64,000 bases of DNA, taken from positions 2,294,001-2,358,000 of the forward strand of contig JANFAH010000007.1 of NCBI GenBank assembly GCA_024663395.1. The letters run 5' to 3'. The notes under the pieces are model-generated. The model did not search any database. It was not told the DNA's origin and saw only the letters and a program-made list of their open reading frames with translations. The position numbers and the translations under genes are program-made. Positions 33,522-45,847 of this stretch are shown here, piece after piece (positions within the stretch are counted from its first letter, which is position 1; each line of letters begins with the position of its first letter). Source of the DNA: Pisolithus tinctorius. Taxonomy: Eukaryota; Basidiomycota; Agaricomycetes; Boletales; Pisolithaceae.

Positions 33522-36351
33522 TTACTTGCGTTTCCATGATTTTTGGATGCTTTTCCAGAAACGCTGGAACTTTGTCATCCTCAATGCCTGTCCCCGGATC
33601 AAAATAGACTCCAGTTCAGCTTGCAATTCGTCATATTCTCTCCGCAGGTGTTCTGAGATTTGCGGGTCTGCTCTCTTGGCCTCTGCTTGAAGTCTTCGAA
33701 GCAACTCCTTGCGCCTACGTGTGAGTTCTTCCAAAGAAGAACACAACTCCCGCCCAGCCACAGTTTCCCGAAACTCCATCTCCAAATCCGAAATTTCCAC
33801 TTGCAACTGGACTCCCTTTCGTGTTGTCTCTTGTTGCCGAAGTACAATGGATTGAATTAGTTGAATGGCTGATTCTCGAGTGTTCCGGTGCTCGAATGTC
33901 TTCGACCCTCTCAATATCATCGCCTTCCAGAGATTGTCTTTGAGCTCTTCCAGCCTTGCCTCACCAACATCGTATTCTACTTTATCCCACATTGTAGTGA
34001 CTAGGACAACCTTGGACATGGCACTTTTCCTGCACAACTTTTGAAGGACTCAAAAGTTCTTTAGTGGGGATCCAGCCATGCGATTATCTGATACGGGATG
34101 AAACCAAAGAAGGGCCGAAAGGATGGTCCCGGTCTGGTACCTTGGCAGATTCTTGGAATTCAAACCACATATAACAAGAATACAGGAATTGCTTACTCCT
34201 CGTTCAGCCAGTTGGAAATGATTTCCAGGATTTCCCAATCGGATCTGCTCGTATCATCGAACCTCGGAGTGTCTACCAGAACCACACTGGATCCTTTGAG
34301 CGTACATCTGGTGGCTTTGACCTCCCTTGTACAGGAAGTTGAACCATGCCCCACACCCTCTCCCATCCCCCCCGTGACGACTTTGTCTATAAACTATGGC
34401 TAGTTAGCTTACGTTAAATACATATGCCATGGGGAACTCACCGAACTTTTCCCAGAACCGGTTGGCCCCATTATTCTGGTAGTTAAAGAGCAAGTGAGAA
34501 GGTGTGACAATACGTGACATCTCACTCACACAATTATAATGTCCTCTGTGCGTACTTCCTCAACTCCTTGGGACTCGTTTTCCAATGTCAGGAGAGAGGG
34601 TAACATCTGGCTCTTGATGCTCAACGGCCCTGTTGAAGATTAGATCTTATAGAAAATGGTAAAGACCTAACTCGCACCTGTTGGTGGAGCTAATGGCATA
34701 CACTTATCATTTGGATCTGGCGTGAGAGGCTGGGCAACGAGACATGTAAAAAACTCAGTGCTTGGAGGGGACACGCTAGTGTCAGTAGCAGAAGCCGGGT
34801 AGTCTAGAGCAGTCCTCATCAGGGCAATGCTTTCTGACACTTGGTCTGTCACGGTATCACTTCCAACGACCTCCAGGTTCCTGTTAAGAGGGGACGTGAG
34901 AATTCATATGAACGACAATGACAGAGGATCATAAAGCAGGCAGATACGTAGTGTTAGTGCAGTGAAAGGTCGATGTACCATGGCTTCTGACTTACCGTGA
35001 GATCGGGCGACTTTTTGCCTGCTTTGAGACTGGATAGGGAGAGGCGGAAGCAGAAGCAGAAGCTTCAGGTATTATTAAGGGGAGCCTAGCTTGGGACTGC
35101 AAAAACGCACTCAAAATGCGGAGAACTTAGTGAGAGGATAGGGTACAGACAGTGGTAGCCTCGAGTTTCTCTACGACATCCGTTATAGTGGGGCGTGATG
35201 AAGGATCAGATCTCCAACATGATATGCAAATCTCCCACCATGCATCCGACAGGCGGAATTGTGTCGACTCCTCAGCAGGGCGAGCTGGCAGACTCCCCTC
35301 CGCTATCCTACGCACGACACTTGCGTCGCTTCGACAATCATGGAAAGGTGTAGATCGGGTGAACAATTCCTAGCGACACGGTGAACATCAGAAAGAGGAA
35401 CAAGCCAGATGCGTACCAGAATAGTCATTCCATATGCCCACATATCACTTTCCTTGGATGCTACAAAGTCATTTAAGAGCTCTGGAGCCATCCAAGGAAG
35501 CGAGCCTCCGCGGGTGGCCTCAGTGGTCATGTTGAAGGTGGACACATTTAGGGTGGAAAGACCGAAGTCACTCAGTAGCGCCCGGTGATCATTGGACACT
35601 AGCACATTTGGCTATGGAAGGATGAGCCAAGTACAACAGTTATAAACCAAGCATGCTTACACCCTTCAGATCTCCATGGACCACTGGACCCAACTCATGG
35701 CTATGAAGATAGTACAGCCCGTTCGTGATGTCTCGAAGCTACACGAGTATGTCAAGTGGTCTGAAACTAGCAGATATACCCTCACCAGGGGCCGCGGATC
35801 ATTTTCTGCATTTTGGACATACGTGCGCGCGTCTCCCATTGGCATCCAATCAGATACTATAGAAAATGTGGAGTCAAATTCTGTAGAGATCCCAAGCATG
35901 GGAACAATGTTCTCGTGACGCAGCTTCGACCATGTATGCACCTCTCGAAATAGACGCTTGAATGGGAAAGACTCAGCTCGGGTAAGGACGATCATCGGGA
36001 ATCCTGCCAGTACCACACCTTCAAATCAGCCTCGCTCCCTGACCGTGTGCAATAGAAGGTTTTGATTGCCACTTCGGTACCTTCCGGCTTCAATGTACCG
36101 TGGTATACACAAGCAGTACCGCCGCGCAGAGGATTCCTTCCCAAGGTGCGACTGACTCGGCCGTTGAGATTAACACTGTATCGGGATGCCCGTTCAGAGA
36201 GCTCGTGCAGCACGGGGAATAGTTCCATTTCTTGTTGTAAGTAAAGATGCCGCCTGATCGGTAACACCTGTTGAGCAAGAGTTACGTGCGCTAAGTGCGG
36301 CCTACCAAGCCACGGTGAGCGCACGTGGGCAGGGGCATGCAATTGTGGCAC
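33522..36351 (-). pseudogene. Kinase-GTPase gene copy with nonsense codon in the GTPase
   Basis: The kinase part is complete: VAIKTF (about 36060), HGDLKG (about 35670), DFG, WMAPELL and RPTI. The linker exon (34852-34667) ends at a good donor GTGCGAG, the next exon keeps frame, and the P-loop reads IMGPTGSGKSS (about 34440-34475). Then the G3 motif DTPG has become DTPR, and the codon equivalent to Arg in the sister copies (CGA) is TGA at 34050-34052. The C-terminal part is otherwise open to 33522. The ancestral start codon is also changed; translation could start at 36228 (MELFPVL) or 36351. Product, if made: a kinase with a truncated GTPase. Confidence 0.7.
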
Positions 36352-36778
36352 CTCACTGCGTACACGCGCTCAATGCAGACGCCAGTTTTACTTTCATGTC
36401 TTCAACCTTGCTACATCGTATACCCGATGAACTCAGGAAAGCTCATAGCTCAAATCTTGTGAGTGATGGTTGTGAACGTAGCATCACGACATGGCAGATG
36501 AAAAGTGGGGACCGCAAACATACGTCACAACCCGACTAACACACACCGATCGTGAGACGTATCAGACGTTCGTATGTTCTTCTGATACCTACAGTCGATG
36601 CATGAACAGACATAGCTGAAGATGACTGTAATGGACGGTCGCTGAAGAACGATTTTCTCCGGACTGAGTCTTACCGAGTCTCAGAATTTTGCACCTGGAG
36701 TTTCGCCGTTGAACGTTAACGTCGATGACCGCGGTGAGGAATCGGCCAAACACCCGCCTTGCCATATCGAATAACAAC
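36352..36778. other. Spacer between kinase copy and mid1 pseudogene
   Basis: Upstream flank of the kinase copy on the left and mid1 upstream sequence on the right. No gene seen. Confidence 0.35.
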
Positions 36779-38160
36779 ATGTTTTTCCCTCGTTTTGGTC
36801 AGCCTCTGTTGTCTTTGCTCAGGCTCAGCCATCCCTCTCGCTGAACTCTCTGTTGACCTTTTCAGGTTCCTTGATATCCAACCCGTCCACTGTATCCGTG
36901 GAATCTTCCCTGACGGTTTCAGTGGCAATATACTTCTCACAAGCTTCCAAAACCACTCTCTAATTGTATCCCATAGACGTTTGAGCCATTCATCGGGAAG
37001 AAGCATTTGAAGGAATATAGACGGGATCAGCCTCGACTAAGGCATCCCTATCGGTCGAAGGTATTACTCAGATTTGCGATCTCCGATAGCCGTGCACTCA
37101 TTCATAACTACGCTGCTTGTTACCCGTAACTAACTGGCATCGTAGGGACGGTACATGAGATTGTATATGCCTGCTCCTCCGTTCGCTTTCGAGATGACGT
37201 CGGAGCCAACATATCCCAATTATACTCTTCCTCTTGCCAACTCTTCTCTACCTGACGCTCCACCCTCCCCAATGTTTGACCTTGTCTTTGCACCCTTACC
37301 TGTCCAATTAACCTCGCTGCCGCAGACAGGCTGTAGTTTAGCCAATGTGTCCTCAACTGGGACTGTCGAACTGAATAATACCTGGCTAAGGGGATCGGGT
37401 GATTGGAGATCACAGTGGTTCGTTGACGGTCTCTCACCGGACACCAACTACACTGCGTACGTGATACAGGACGAGGTCAAGGTCAGTGGACCTATCTATT
37501 TTGTCACAAAGTCTTGTACGTCGCATTTCATCTCGGTGTCGTTCCAACGTAACCTCCACATGTAGCTAGTTTCCCGTGTCCTCTCGTCTACTCTCTGCCC
37601 TACTGTCCTTCCACAGCATATGCTGTCCCCTTACCTCCGCCACAAAGTCCCGCGCTCGCATATGATACTGCTAGCCTCTCCACTAATATCGGCGACCCCC
37701 TTCTCCAATACATGACCAACTTCACCACAATGCTCCTGACCTTCGGCTGTGGGCGTGACCTCTATTCTCCCCTGCAAACATGCTCAGACTGCCAGCGCGA
37801 GTACCGATCCTTGCTATGCGATGTATCCTTCCCACGATGTTCCGAACCATCCCTTACGTCATCTGACTCCTCTGGAAGCAAGAAGGGCCGCTTTCAGCAT
37901 TACGACCCCAGCCCAGTGAGGCCACGCCAAGAAACCCCTCCTTCGCTGTCGTCAACTTTACTTACACATCTTTTCTACCCTGTCTGGAAGTTTGCCATGC
38001 TGTGGATCGGGCTTGCCCTTATTTCCTAGGAATCAGCTGTCCAGTCCCGCAGTTTAACGCAGATGCCAGCTACGGCGTTGGGTCCATTGACAGCGATGAG
38101 CCTGGAGTGGTAGGCCACGGGACTACTGGCATGGCGCAAGATAGATGGGGTAATGTATAG
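36779..38160 (+). pseudogene. mid1 pseudogene (second copy)
   Basis: Long stretches are near identical to 31164-32648. Exon 1 is shortened and out of frame after its first 30 codons and has lost its middle. Exon 2 is readable from about 37160 to 37516. Exon 3 shifts frame at about 37880 (after SSGSK), where bases have been lost, and its last codons before 38160 read TAG early. The duplication also includes the introns, so it was made from DNA, not by retrotransposition. Confidence 0.8.
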
Positions 38161-39469
38161 TGTAACGGCAGTTAGAAGCGGTCTCTCATTGTACAGTTTG
38201 ACGCACACCGGGCGTCATTTCCACGAACGTCACGAACCCAGCAGTTTTCCCCCAATGCCAATACTTTCCTAAGATGCTGCCGGGTTCCGATTTCCTCGCG
38301 GTTTCTTCAGTCTCAAGTTACCCGGGCGCATTCTATCTCCTGGCATACTATTGCTCAGTACACGACTTAGCCCGCTCGGTTCGAGTCCTCGGCGTACTAC
38401 AAACGAGCTTCCAGTTCAAAAGCTGGGTTTCCGACCTGGGAACGGTAGTGATTGCGAGGTTGTGCTCTCAATCAAGCAATCAACCGTATACACGCTATTT
38501 ATTCATGATGAGTGACTGAACTTGTGCACAGGACCATGTGAGCAATGTGCAGGACAATGTGCGCCCTCGAATTCAGTGGATGTCTGCTATGGGGACGTTT
38601 TACCCTCGAAGGAGTAGTGGTGCTAGCATTTCAGAAGCGAACTAACGTATGTAGGTTATGGCGTACTACTCAACAAGATTTTTGTACAGAACGCCGCATT
38701 CAGGCAACAGCGGACAAGATTGGCGTTCTTGCTTTAAGTATCTACTCTCGAGTATGAGCCGATGATTCTCCTCACCAGTGAAAGCATCGCCTTGATCAAG
38801 TAAATCGCCAAGCCTACAGGAGACCCTTGTGGAAGTCTAACAAGTCGAAGTGAGGAAAATCTGCAACAGAGGATCATTTCACCAATGGTTGTTATTGATG
38901 CCTGCATCGTGGAATCAGTAACTTCAAGCGATAGGACTGGAAACTGTAGAATTCCACAGGGAATGGCCCATGGATCGGACCCGCCGCCGAGGCACTGGGA
39001 AGCCTTGCTTTGGACCTTGTGGCAGTGGGTAAAATCATATACATAAGTGACGAAGTAGGATATCGTTTCTATAATGACTTGGAATTGGGTTGGGAAACGC
39101 ATGAATACGCAGAGATAAATACACCAAGGACGTAGACAGGCGTGAACTAGTAAGTGTCCTACTAGAAGGTGGCACTGCTCCTCCTACCAAATTGCTAGAC
39201 TACGAGCCCCTGTTACATTTTGGTGAAGCCATTGTGGATGGGATTTGATGGGGCAACTCCACCGAGAGCATATGCTCGAATGATGTTTCATCCTTCTTTA
39301 TATCAATCCATCACCAAGATCTTTCATAGAATGCGACGATTTGAAGTCAGTGGATGGAACGGAGTAACATATAGCACTTCACATACAAGGTCAGAATCAC
39401 AGGCGAGAAAGCAAAAAAAATGTTATGAGTCCACCTATTGCATCTCCTATGTCTTTCGACCGTTTGCTC
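38161..39469. repeat. Duplicated flank of a kinase-GTPase unit
   Basis: Bases about 38640-39100 resemble 43590-44050, and 39220-39460 resemble 55600-55820. These are the sequences lying 3' of kinase-GTPase copies. A minus frame at 39102-38734 is partly shared with the second place, but I see no protein family in it. Confidence 0.45.
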
Positions 39470-42400
39470 TTATTTCCCCATTCCTGTAAGACACCTAGAA
39501 GTCTATACTGCAGGAAGGAGAGGGATAATTAACTCACTTCTCCATGCTGCGCGAATGGTTTCGTTTAGGCGTGGCCTAAGCGGCATCCTTAACGCTCGCA
39601 CCTGAGTCAGATCAGAGTCCAGTTGGGCCTTCACTTGAGCATATTCTTTCCAGAGGTCTTCGGCGGTCCTCTGGTCTGCTTCCTTGGTCTCATCTCTGAT
39701 TCTTCGAAGCACCTCCATCCTCCTCCGTGCGAGGTCTCCCAAAGTAGAAGTAGGACACAGTACCCGACCGGCAGCGGTCTCGTGCAACTCCAACTTTCTA
39801 TCTATAATCTCCTCTTGCAGCTGGACTTTTTCTTGCGCCCACCCCCGCTGGACAATGGAATTAAGTAACTGCACGGCTGATTCTTGAGTGTTCATATGCC
39901 GGAACGTCGTACACCCTTGGGATATCATCGTCTTCCAATAACTGTCTTTGAGCATCGCCAGCGTCTCCTCGCCAAACTCGCGGTGCACTTCATCCCACGC
40001 TGTAGTGACCAGGACGACCTTAGGCATGGCGTTCTTCCCGCATAAGTTTTGGAAGACTCTCAAGTTCTTGAGCGAGTTTCCACCCATGTGACTATCTACT
40101 ATGCGATGAAAGTAAAGGATGGCCGAAAGCATGATCCCATGCTGGTATCTTAGCGGATCCTGGGAATTCATAGCGGATATAACAGGAGTATAGGGAATGC
40201 TTACCCTTTGTTCAGCCAGTGGGAAATCATTTCCAGGGTCATCAAGTCGGATCTCCATGTATCATCGAACCCGAGAAACTCTATCAGAACCACGCTGGAA
40301 CGTTCAACCGTACATCTGGTGACCTCGATCTCGCTTGTCAAAGACCATAAATGATGTCCGATGCCCTTGTCCGTACTCCCCAGGGCTTTTGCTACGAACT
40401 ACGCCGAGTCAGCTTATGTTAAATACATATTCCATGGGAAGCTCACCGAACTTTTCCCGGAACCAGGTGGTCCCATTAACCTGATGGGTAGAGAGAATGG
40501 CTGAGAAGTTGCTATAAAACATGACATCTTACTCACCCGACTATGATATCCGTGGTACTTATTTCCCGTATATCAACTGACTGAGATCCTTCTCCCAATG
40601 TCGAGGCTAACAATGACATCTGACTCTAGAAACGCGGGGGTAATCCTGGTGAGAAAAGGATCTTCCTGGATAAGGGCCAGGACCCGTTACCTCCATAGCA
40701 CATTTTGGCTGAGCATCTTCCTCGGTGTTGTTTCGCTTCGGCTTGACAGAATCATTCTTGGCTGTGGGTGGAGCTGGTGGTACATACTTATCACGCAGAT
40801 CTAAAGTCACTGTAGGCACTTACTCTGCAGGGTGCCAGAGTTACTTGTAAGAGACACGGATGGAGACATGTTGGTGTCAGCAGCTAGGTCTTGCAGTGCA
40901 GTCTTCATCAAATCGAGGCTTTCTGATGCCTGGCCTATCACAGAGTCACTTCTCGCGGCCTCGGAGCCCAGCGCCTCCCTATCAGGAAGAGGTGGTGGAA
41001 GGGATTTATCCTCCGATGTTGAACCTAGCGGTGACAGATGATTCTTAAGTTGCAACGGAAACCCTGGTGAGATTTAGCTTTGTTGCAATCATGATCAAGA
41101 CACGACCCGCACCTGCTGGTTGAGGCATCTTCGCAGTAGCTGTCGGCTGAGAATTGTCTTTGACGTTGTTTCCTTTCGGGTTGATGGAATCGTTGTCATC
41201 AGCTATGGGCGGAGCTAGCAGCGCACATTTATTGTTCAGATCCGACATAAGCAACTGCACTCACTCTGGCGGATAGTGGTAACACATGTGAGAGATCCAG
41301 TGCTGGATAGGGGATTGTTGGTGTCAGCAGTAGAAGCTGGGTATTCCGGGGCAGTCTTCATTAAGGCGGAGCTTTCTAACGCTCGGCCTGTCGTGGTATA
41401 GCTCACAGCGACACTGGAGGTACTATTAAAAGGAGTAGAGAAAGCATGATTGAACAGCAATAACGCAGGAGGTTGAAGCAACATACACCGGGTTAGTATA
41501 TTGACATGCCTCGTTTGAGATTGGATGCGCAGAAGTGGAAGCTTTGTGTGGTAAAGTTAAGGCGGGGCTAGCTTGGGACTGCAAGAGACGGCATCAAAAC
41601 TCAGAGAACTAAGCGAAAGAGTTGGTACGGACGATGCCAGCCTTGACCTTCTTTGCGATATCCTTCATTGTGGGACGCAATGAAGGATCACTTTGCCAGC
41701 ATGACATGCAAATCTCCCACCACGTGTCAGTCAGGCGGAATTGTGTTGACTCCTCAGCAGGTCGAGGAGGTAGTTTCCTCTTCATTAACATGCCGAGCAC
41801 ATTTGCTGAGCTGCGACAATTGGGATAAGGTACTGCTCGAGTGAACAGTTCCTAGGCATATAATGAGCATTGTGCAAAGGGGACAAATCAGAAGGCGTAC
41901 CAGAGCCGTCATTCCATATGACCACACATCACTTTCCATCGATGCAGGGCACTCATCTAGAAGCTCCGGGGCCATCCAGTGGCACGAGCCTCCACGTTTG
42001 ATGTCGACAGTCATGGTGAAGGTGGATGTGCTCAGGGTTGCAAGACCGAAGTCACTCAGTAGCGCCCGGTGATCGCTGGACACTAGCACGTTTAACTATC
42101 GAAGGATGGGTCAACTGCCAGTGCACAATATATGAATCAAGAACGCTTACACCCTTCAGGTCTCCATGGACTATTGGACCCAACTCGTGACTATGCAGAT
42201 AGTCCAGTCCGCTTGCGATATCCTGAAGCTAAACAGGTATGACGGGTACATAGTGCGAATATAATTGACACTCTATTGACTCACCAGCGGCCGTGGATCA
42301 TTTGTTGTGTCCTGGATGTAAGCATGCGCGTCCCCCAATGGCATCCATTCAGATATTATCGAAACTGTGGAGTCAAATTCTGTAGAAATCCCGAGCATGC

Positions 42401-42762
42401 GAACGACGTTCTCGTGACGCAGCTTCGACCATACATGCACTTCTCGAAATATATGCTAAATGGGAAAGCCTCAGCTCGACCTGCGACAACCTGCGAAATC
42501 TCGCCAATACCTTCAAGTCAGCCTTGCTCGACCGTGTGCAACGGAAGGTTTTGATTGCCACTTCGGTTCCATCTGGAATCAAAGTACCACGGTATACGAG
42601 GGCAGAACCACCGGGAAGAACTCTTCCCGAGTTGCGACTGATTCGATTGGTGAGATCGATACTGTATCTAGATGCTCGATCAGCGAGCTCCTGTAGCTCG
42701 GAAGGCCGCTCCATCTCTTGTTGTTGATGCGCGCCGTCTGGTAAGTAACAATGCTGTTCCAT
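39470..42762 (-). CDS. Kinase-GTPase fusion copy with duplicated linker and altered G3
   Basis: Start ATG 42762 (MEQHCYLPD), stop 39470-39472. The kinase has VAIKTF, HGDLKG (about 42155), DFGLAT and WMAPELL. The Ser/Thr-rich linker is present twice in series (41484-41110 and 41000-40690), each with the same 62-nt intron. Where sister copies have an Arg codon the next exon has TAG (about 40650), but using a GTAACG donor and the CTAG acceptor keeps the frame open. The P-loop reads LMGPPGSGKSS (about 40450-40475). G3 reads IEFLG instead of DTPG-type VDTPG, so the magnesium-binding Asp is replaced by Glu. LVTTAWDEV stands at the G4 position, followed by a long heptad-rich tail. The kinase is probably active; GTP hydrolysis is doubtful. 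Confidence 0.65.
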
Positions 42763-45700
42763 CGGTGATGGTCATTGAACAAGAGAGTGGGGTATACACA
42801 GTGGCAACGATGCAGCGAACATGGGCAACACGTGTGTAGGCGCTTGCTTATCCCCGTTGCATGATATATGTAAATGCCTTACCCACTGCCCGAGAAACTC
42901 GAGCAACGGCAAATTCACTTAGTGCTGGTGGCAGCTGGTCCGTACTCTTGACTAGTAACTGGCAGTCTGCTCCTGTGAATACATATAAGTGAAAGTCTCG
43001 GGCGACAAACATGGGGGTGCATCAAACCTCGCAGCTTGAAACGACGGCACAGGTTCATCGTCAGTAAAAATGCATTAGAACTCAATCAAACACCCAATTG
43101 AGATGCATTGACGTATCAGATGTATATATTTTTCTCATACGTGCAACCGGGACGTGAACGAATAAAACAAACACTCTTTGAACGTCTGAGACAATTTTGA
43201 AAAGAAGCATGGTACCAATTGGATGCCAACGAACGCGATCAATCCTCGGTCACTATGCATGTATCACACGCGCACATCTTACGACGAGTGGACCCTCAGA
43301 GAAACAATGTTCCCGAGATTCAACCGATGTTCAGTCGCAGGGCACAAAACGGCGCAAGATTGTCCGTGGAAGTACATATGAACTTGCTTGTCGGTTCTTA
43401 TTGAATCCTCTATCATTTCCGACCACGTCCTTCCACGGATCCTCTCCCTCTCGTGAATACGCGGGTGACGGAACAGAAGCCGGAGACTTCGGCTTTCGGA
43501 TGGCTGTCTGGGTCACGACACTGTGCGGAACACTCTACACTTGAAGCAGTCATGTTAGCGTAAGAGCATGGGGAGGCCCATGCATATGGCTACTGCTCAC
43601 AACAAGACGTTGTACGGAACGTCGCAAACAAGAAACGGCAGACAAAGCTGGCGTTTTTGTTTTGAAGTGTCTACTCTTGGGACTTGGTCACTGTGAGCCG
43701 ATGACTGTCGTCACTAGCCGGAGTGTCGCCTTGGTCAAATAAATCACCAAGCCTGCGGAACGAAAATCCACATCAGAGGATCATTTTACCAGCGGTCATC
43801 GGGATCGGCGCCAAAGAAGCCATCGAGACATTTTACTATGATAGCGGGAAGCCTTGCTTTGGGCGCCGGCACGCTGCAACCGCAACGATTGGCAGGAGTA
43901 CTGTTAGTGGGTCAATTCATATACATACATATATGACAACTGTGTTGAGTGGGATTTGAACATTCTGAAGTCGTTATAATGACTTGGAACTGGGTTGGAA
44001 AATACTTAAAAACTTCCAGGGAAAGTGACAGTTCAGTGCTTCAGCTCACGAACTGCGTATGTAAGTAAGGTTACTACGCGATAGTGCAACGCAAGGACCA
44101 TCGGCTCCATTACCGCAACAACACAGAATTGAATTTTTGAGACACAATGGCAGCCATGTTGTCTTGGTATCATCAGTTGGCCATAAAGCTCATCTTTTTT
44201 TTTTGGTACCCTAATATCGCGCAGTTCATGAAGTTGAATTTTCAGGAATTTACTAACATGGCCAGGGCAAATAACATCTGCAGCGACACTCACTGCGGAA
44301 ACGAGATTCTGTCAGTACAGTAAATAGACCGTGGAAGGTGGTCTGCCTGTAATACAAATGCGGCTAACTGTATTCCTCAACCAAATCTGACCGTCAGAAA
44401 TATTTGGGAGCTTTTCTGTACTAAATCCAGACTTCGTGAAATCCACTTGAGCCTCAGCAAAAATCTCGACATATGGTTTGGAGACAGATCACGTGTCTGT
44501 ACTAAATCTGACATCCAAACAGATCAACATATCATCTGTCTACACCGCAAGGACTTCTCGTCTACCTGGATGCTGACTGACTTCCAGATAAGGGGATGGC
44601 TGATTTTCTCGACATCTGGGCGTGCTTCTGCTTGCCTGCCTGTATGCCATGACACTTTCCAGACAGGTCATCAACACTTTGCAAAATTTTCTCGAAAGCG
44701 CTCCTCTCCACCAACCCCCACCACTAGCCACCCACCGTCCCTTAGGTTCCCACACCCTCAGATATATCGGTGAGTCATTGACACAGGTTGCTGAATGCAT
44801 CGGTCACCGAACCTCTAGCAGACTGTGACAGACCTTGGTATTCACTGACTTCCAGGCGAGTCGCGAGATATCATTTGTCACAGACACCAGCTAACAGTCA
44901 TCCATGACAGCACATACCACTACTTCGACTTCGAGTTCACCAACATCTACCACCTCGTCGAGCCCCCCCACACCCCCGTTGACACCCTGACACCCCATCT
45001 TTTGTCGCCATCATAGGTGGCTCAACATAGACTGTACATTGTGCGCATATACTCTCTTTTTTGAGTTTGTATGCGCCACTATTTACCTACACACCTACAG
45101 GCACAAAGTTTCTTTGTAAGTGTACTCGGACCAAGGTTTGGTTTTGCGACCCGCTTGTGCCACCAGAAGCCGATGCCACTAATTGGCCAAAACTCATGTC
45201 CATGCTCGTGCTACAGGCCTGCTCAGGCAGCTCACAGTCAAGGGGGCCTTGGAACATATTCAGGAGCTAGCCGGGAGGGTGAGGAATGCATGGGCGACGA
45301 ATGGAAGGAGCGCTATATGTGAGAACTGCAGTAGGGCGAGTACCCAGGGGGGGGGGGGATTTGCATAGGGATTCTGTATTATGCCTACAGACGAATTCGA
45401 ACAATCCTATACTATAACTGTATCAACAGACCATCTGGCTGGATGACAACTGGAGAAGGGACAAGTGACATGGTATCTGTCTGTACTACATGGCATATGA
45501 GCTGCTGTCTGCCAGAACTGCGGCCACCGAAGCTGGCTGGACTCCAGTCAGCGTCAGAGAAGCGCGGCATTACATAACCTACCTCGACGAAGGCAGATCA
45601 CCTGTCGAAGTACGTTCTATCTACAGTCCTGTTGTCTGCCCGTACAATACCCGGTACCAGGCAAAATCTCATTTCCGCAGTGACTCCTAGTGTCGCTGGA

Positions 45701-45847
45701 ACCATGGAAACTTGTCATTTAAAATCTACTCATCCATGCTGCGATACAGGCGACGGTACTAAAGAAGAGCGCCTGCAGGGCGTTGGCTTACTGAAAGAAA
45801 GCAAGAAAATGTACTCGACATGGGGTAAACTACCCACCTGTCCATGG
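42763..45847. other. Long spacer with duplicated flanks and no clear gene
   Basis: Bases about 42880-43200 match the flank upstream of the last kinase-GTPase gene (58830-59440), and 43590-44050 match 38640-39100. Between 44450 and 45700 there are only short frames; the part near 44680-44990 is rich in C runs, and a run of 13 G stands at about 45346-45358. I see no transposase, RNA gene or terminal repeats. Confidence 0.45.

Noticed and set aside
34050..34238. Independent starts for the GTPases at Met codons inside MNSQDLLRY-like frames
   Set aside because: Those codons lie in the intron that ends at CTAAG or CCAAG just before the conserved Tyr; the frame comes from the upstream exons.
40640..40660. 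Nonsense TAG in the linker of the 39470-42762 copy
   Set aside because: The TAG can serve as the end of an intron whose donor is GTAACG, keeping the frame open; called possible, not broken.
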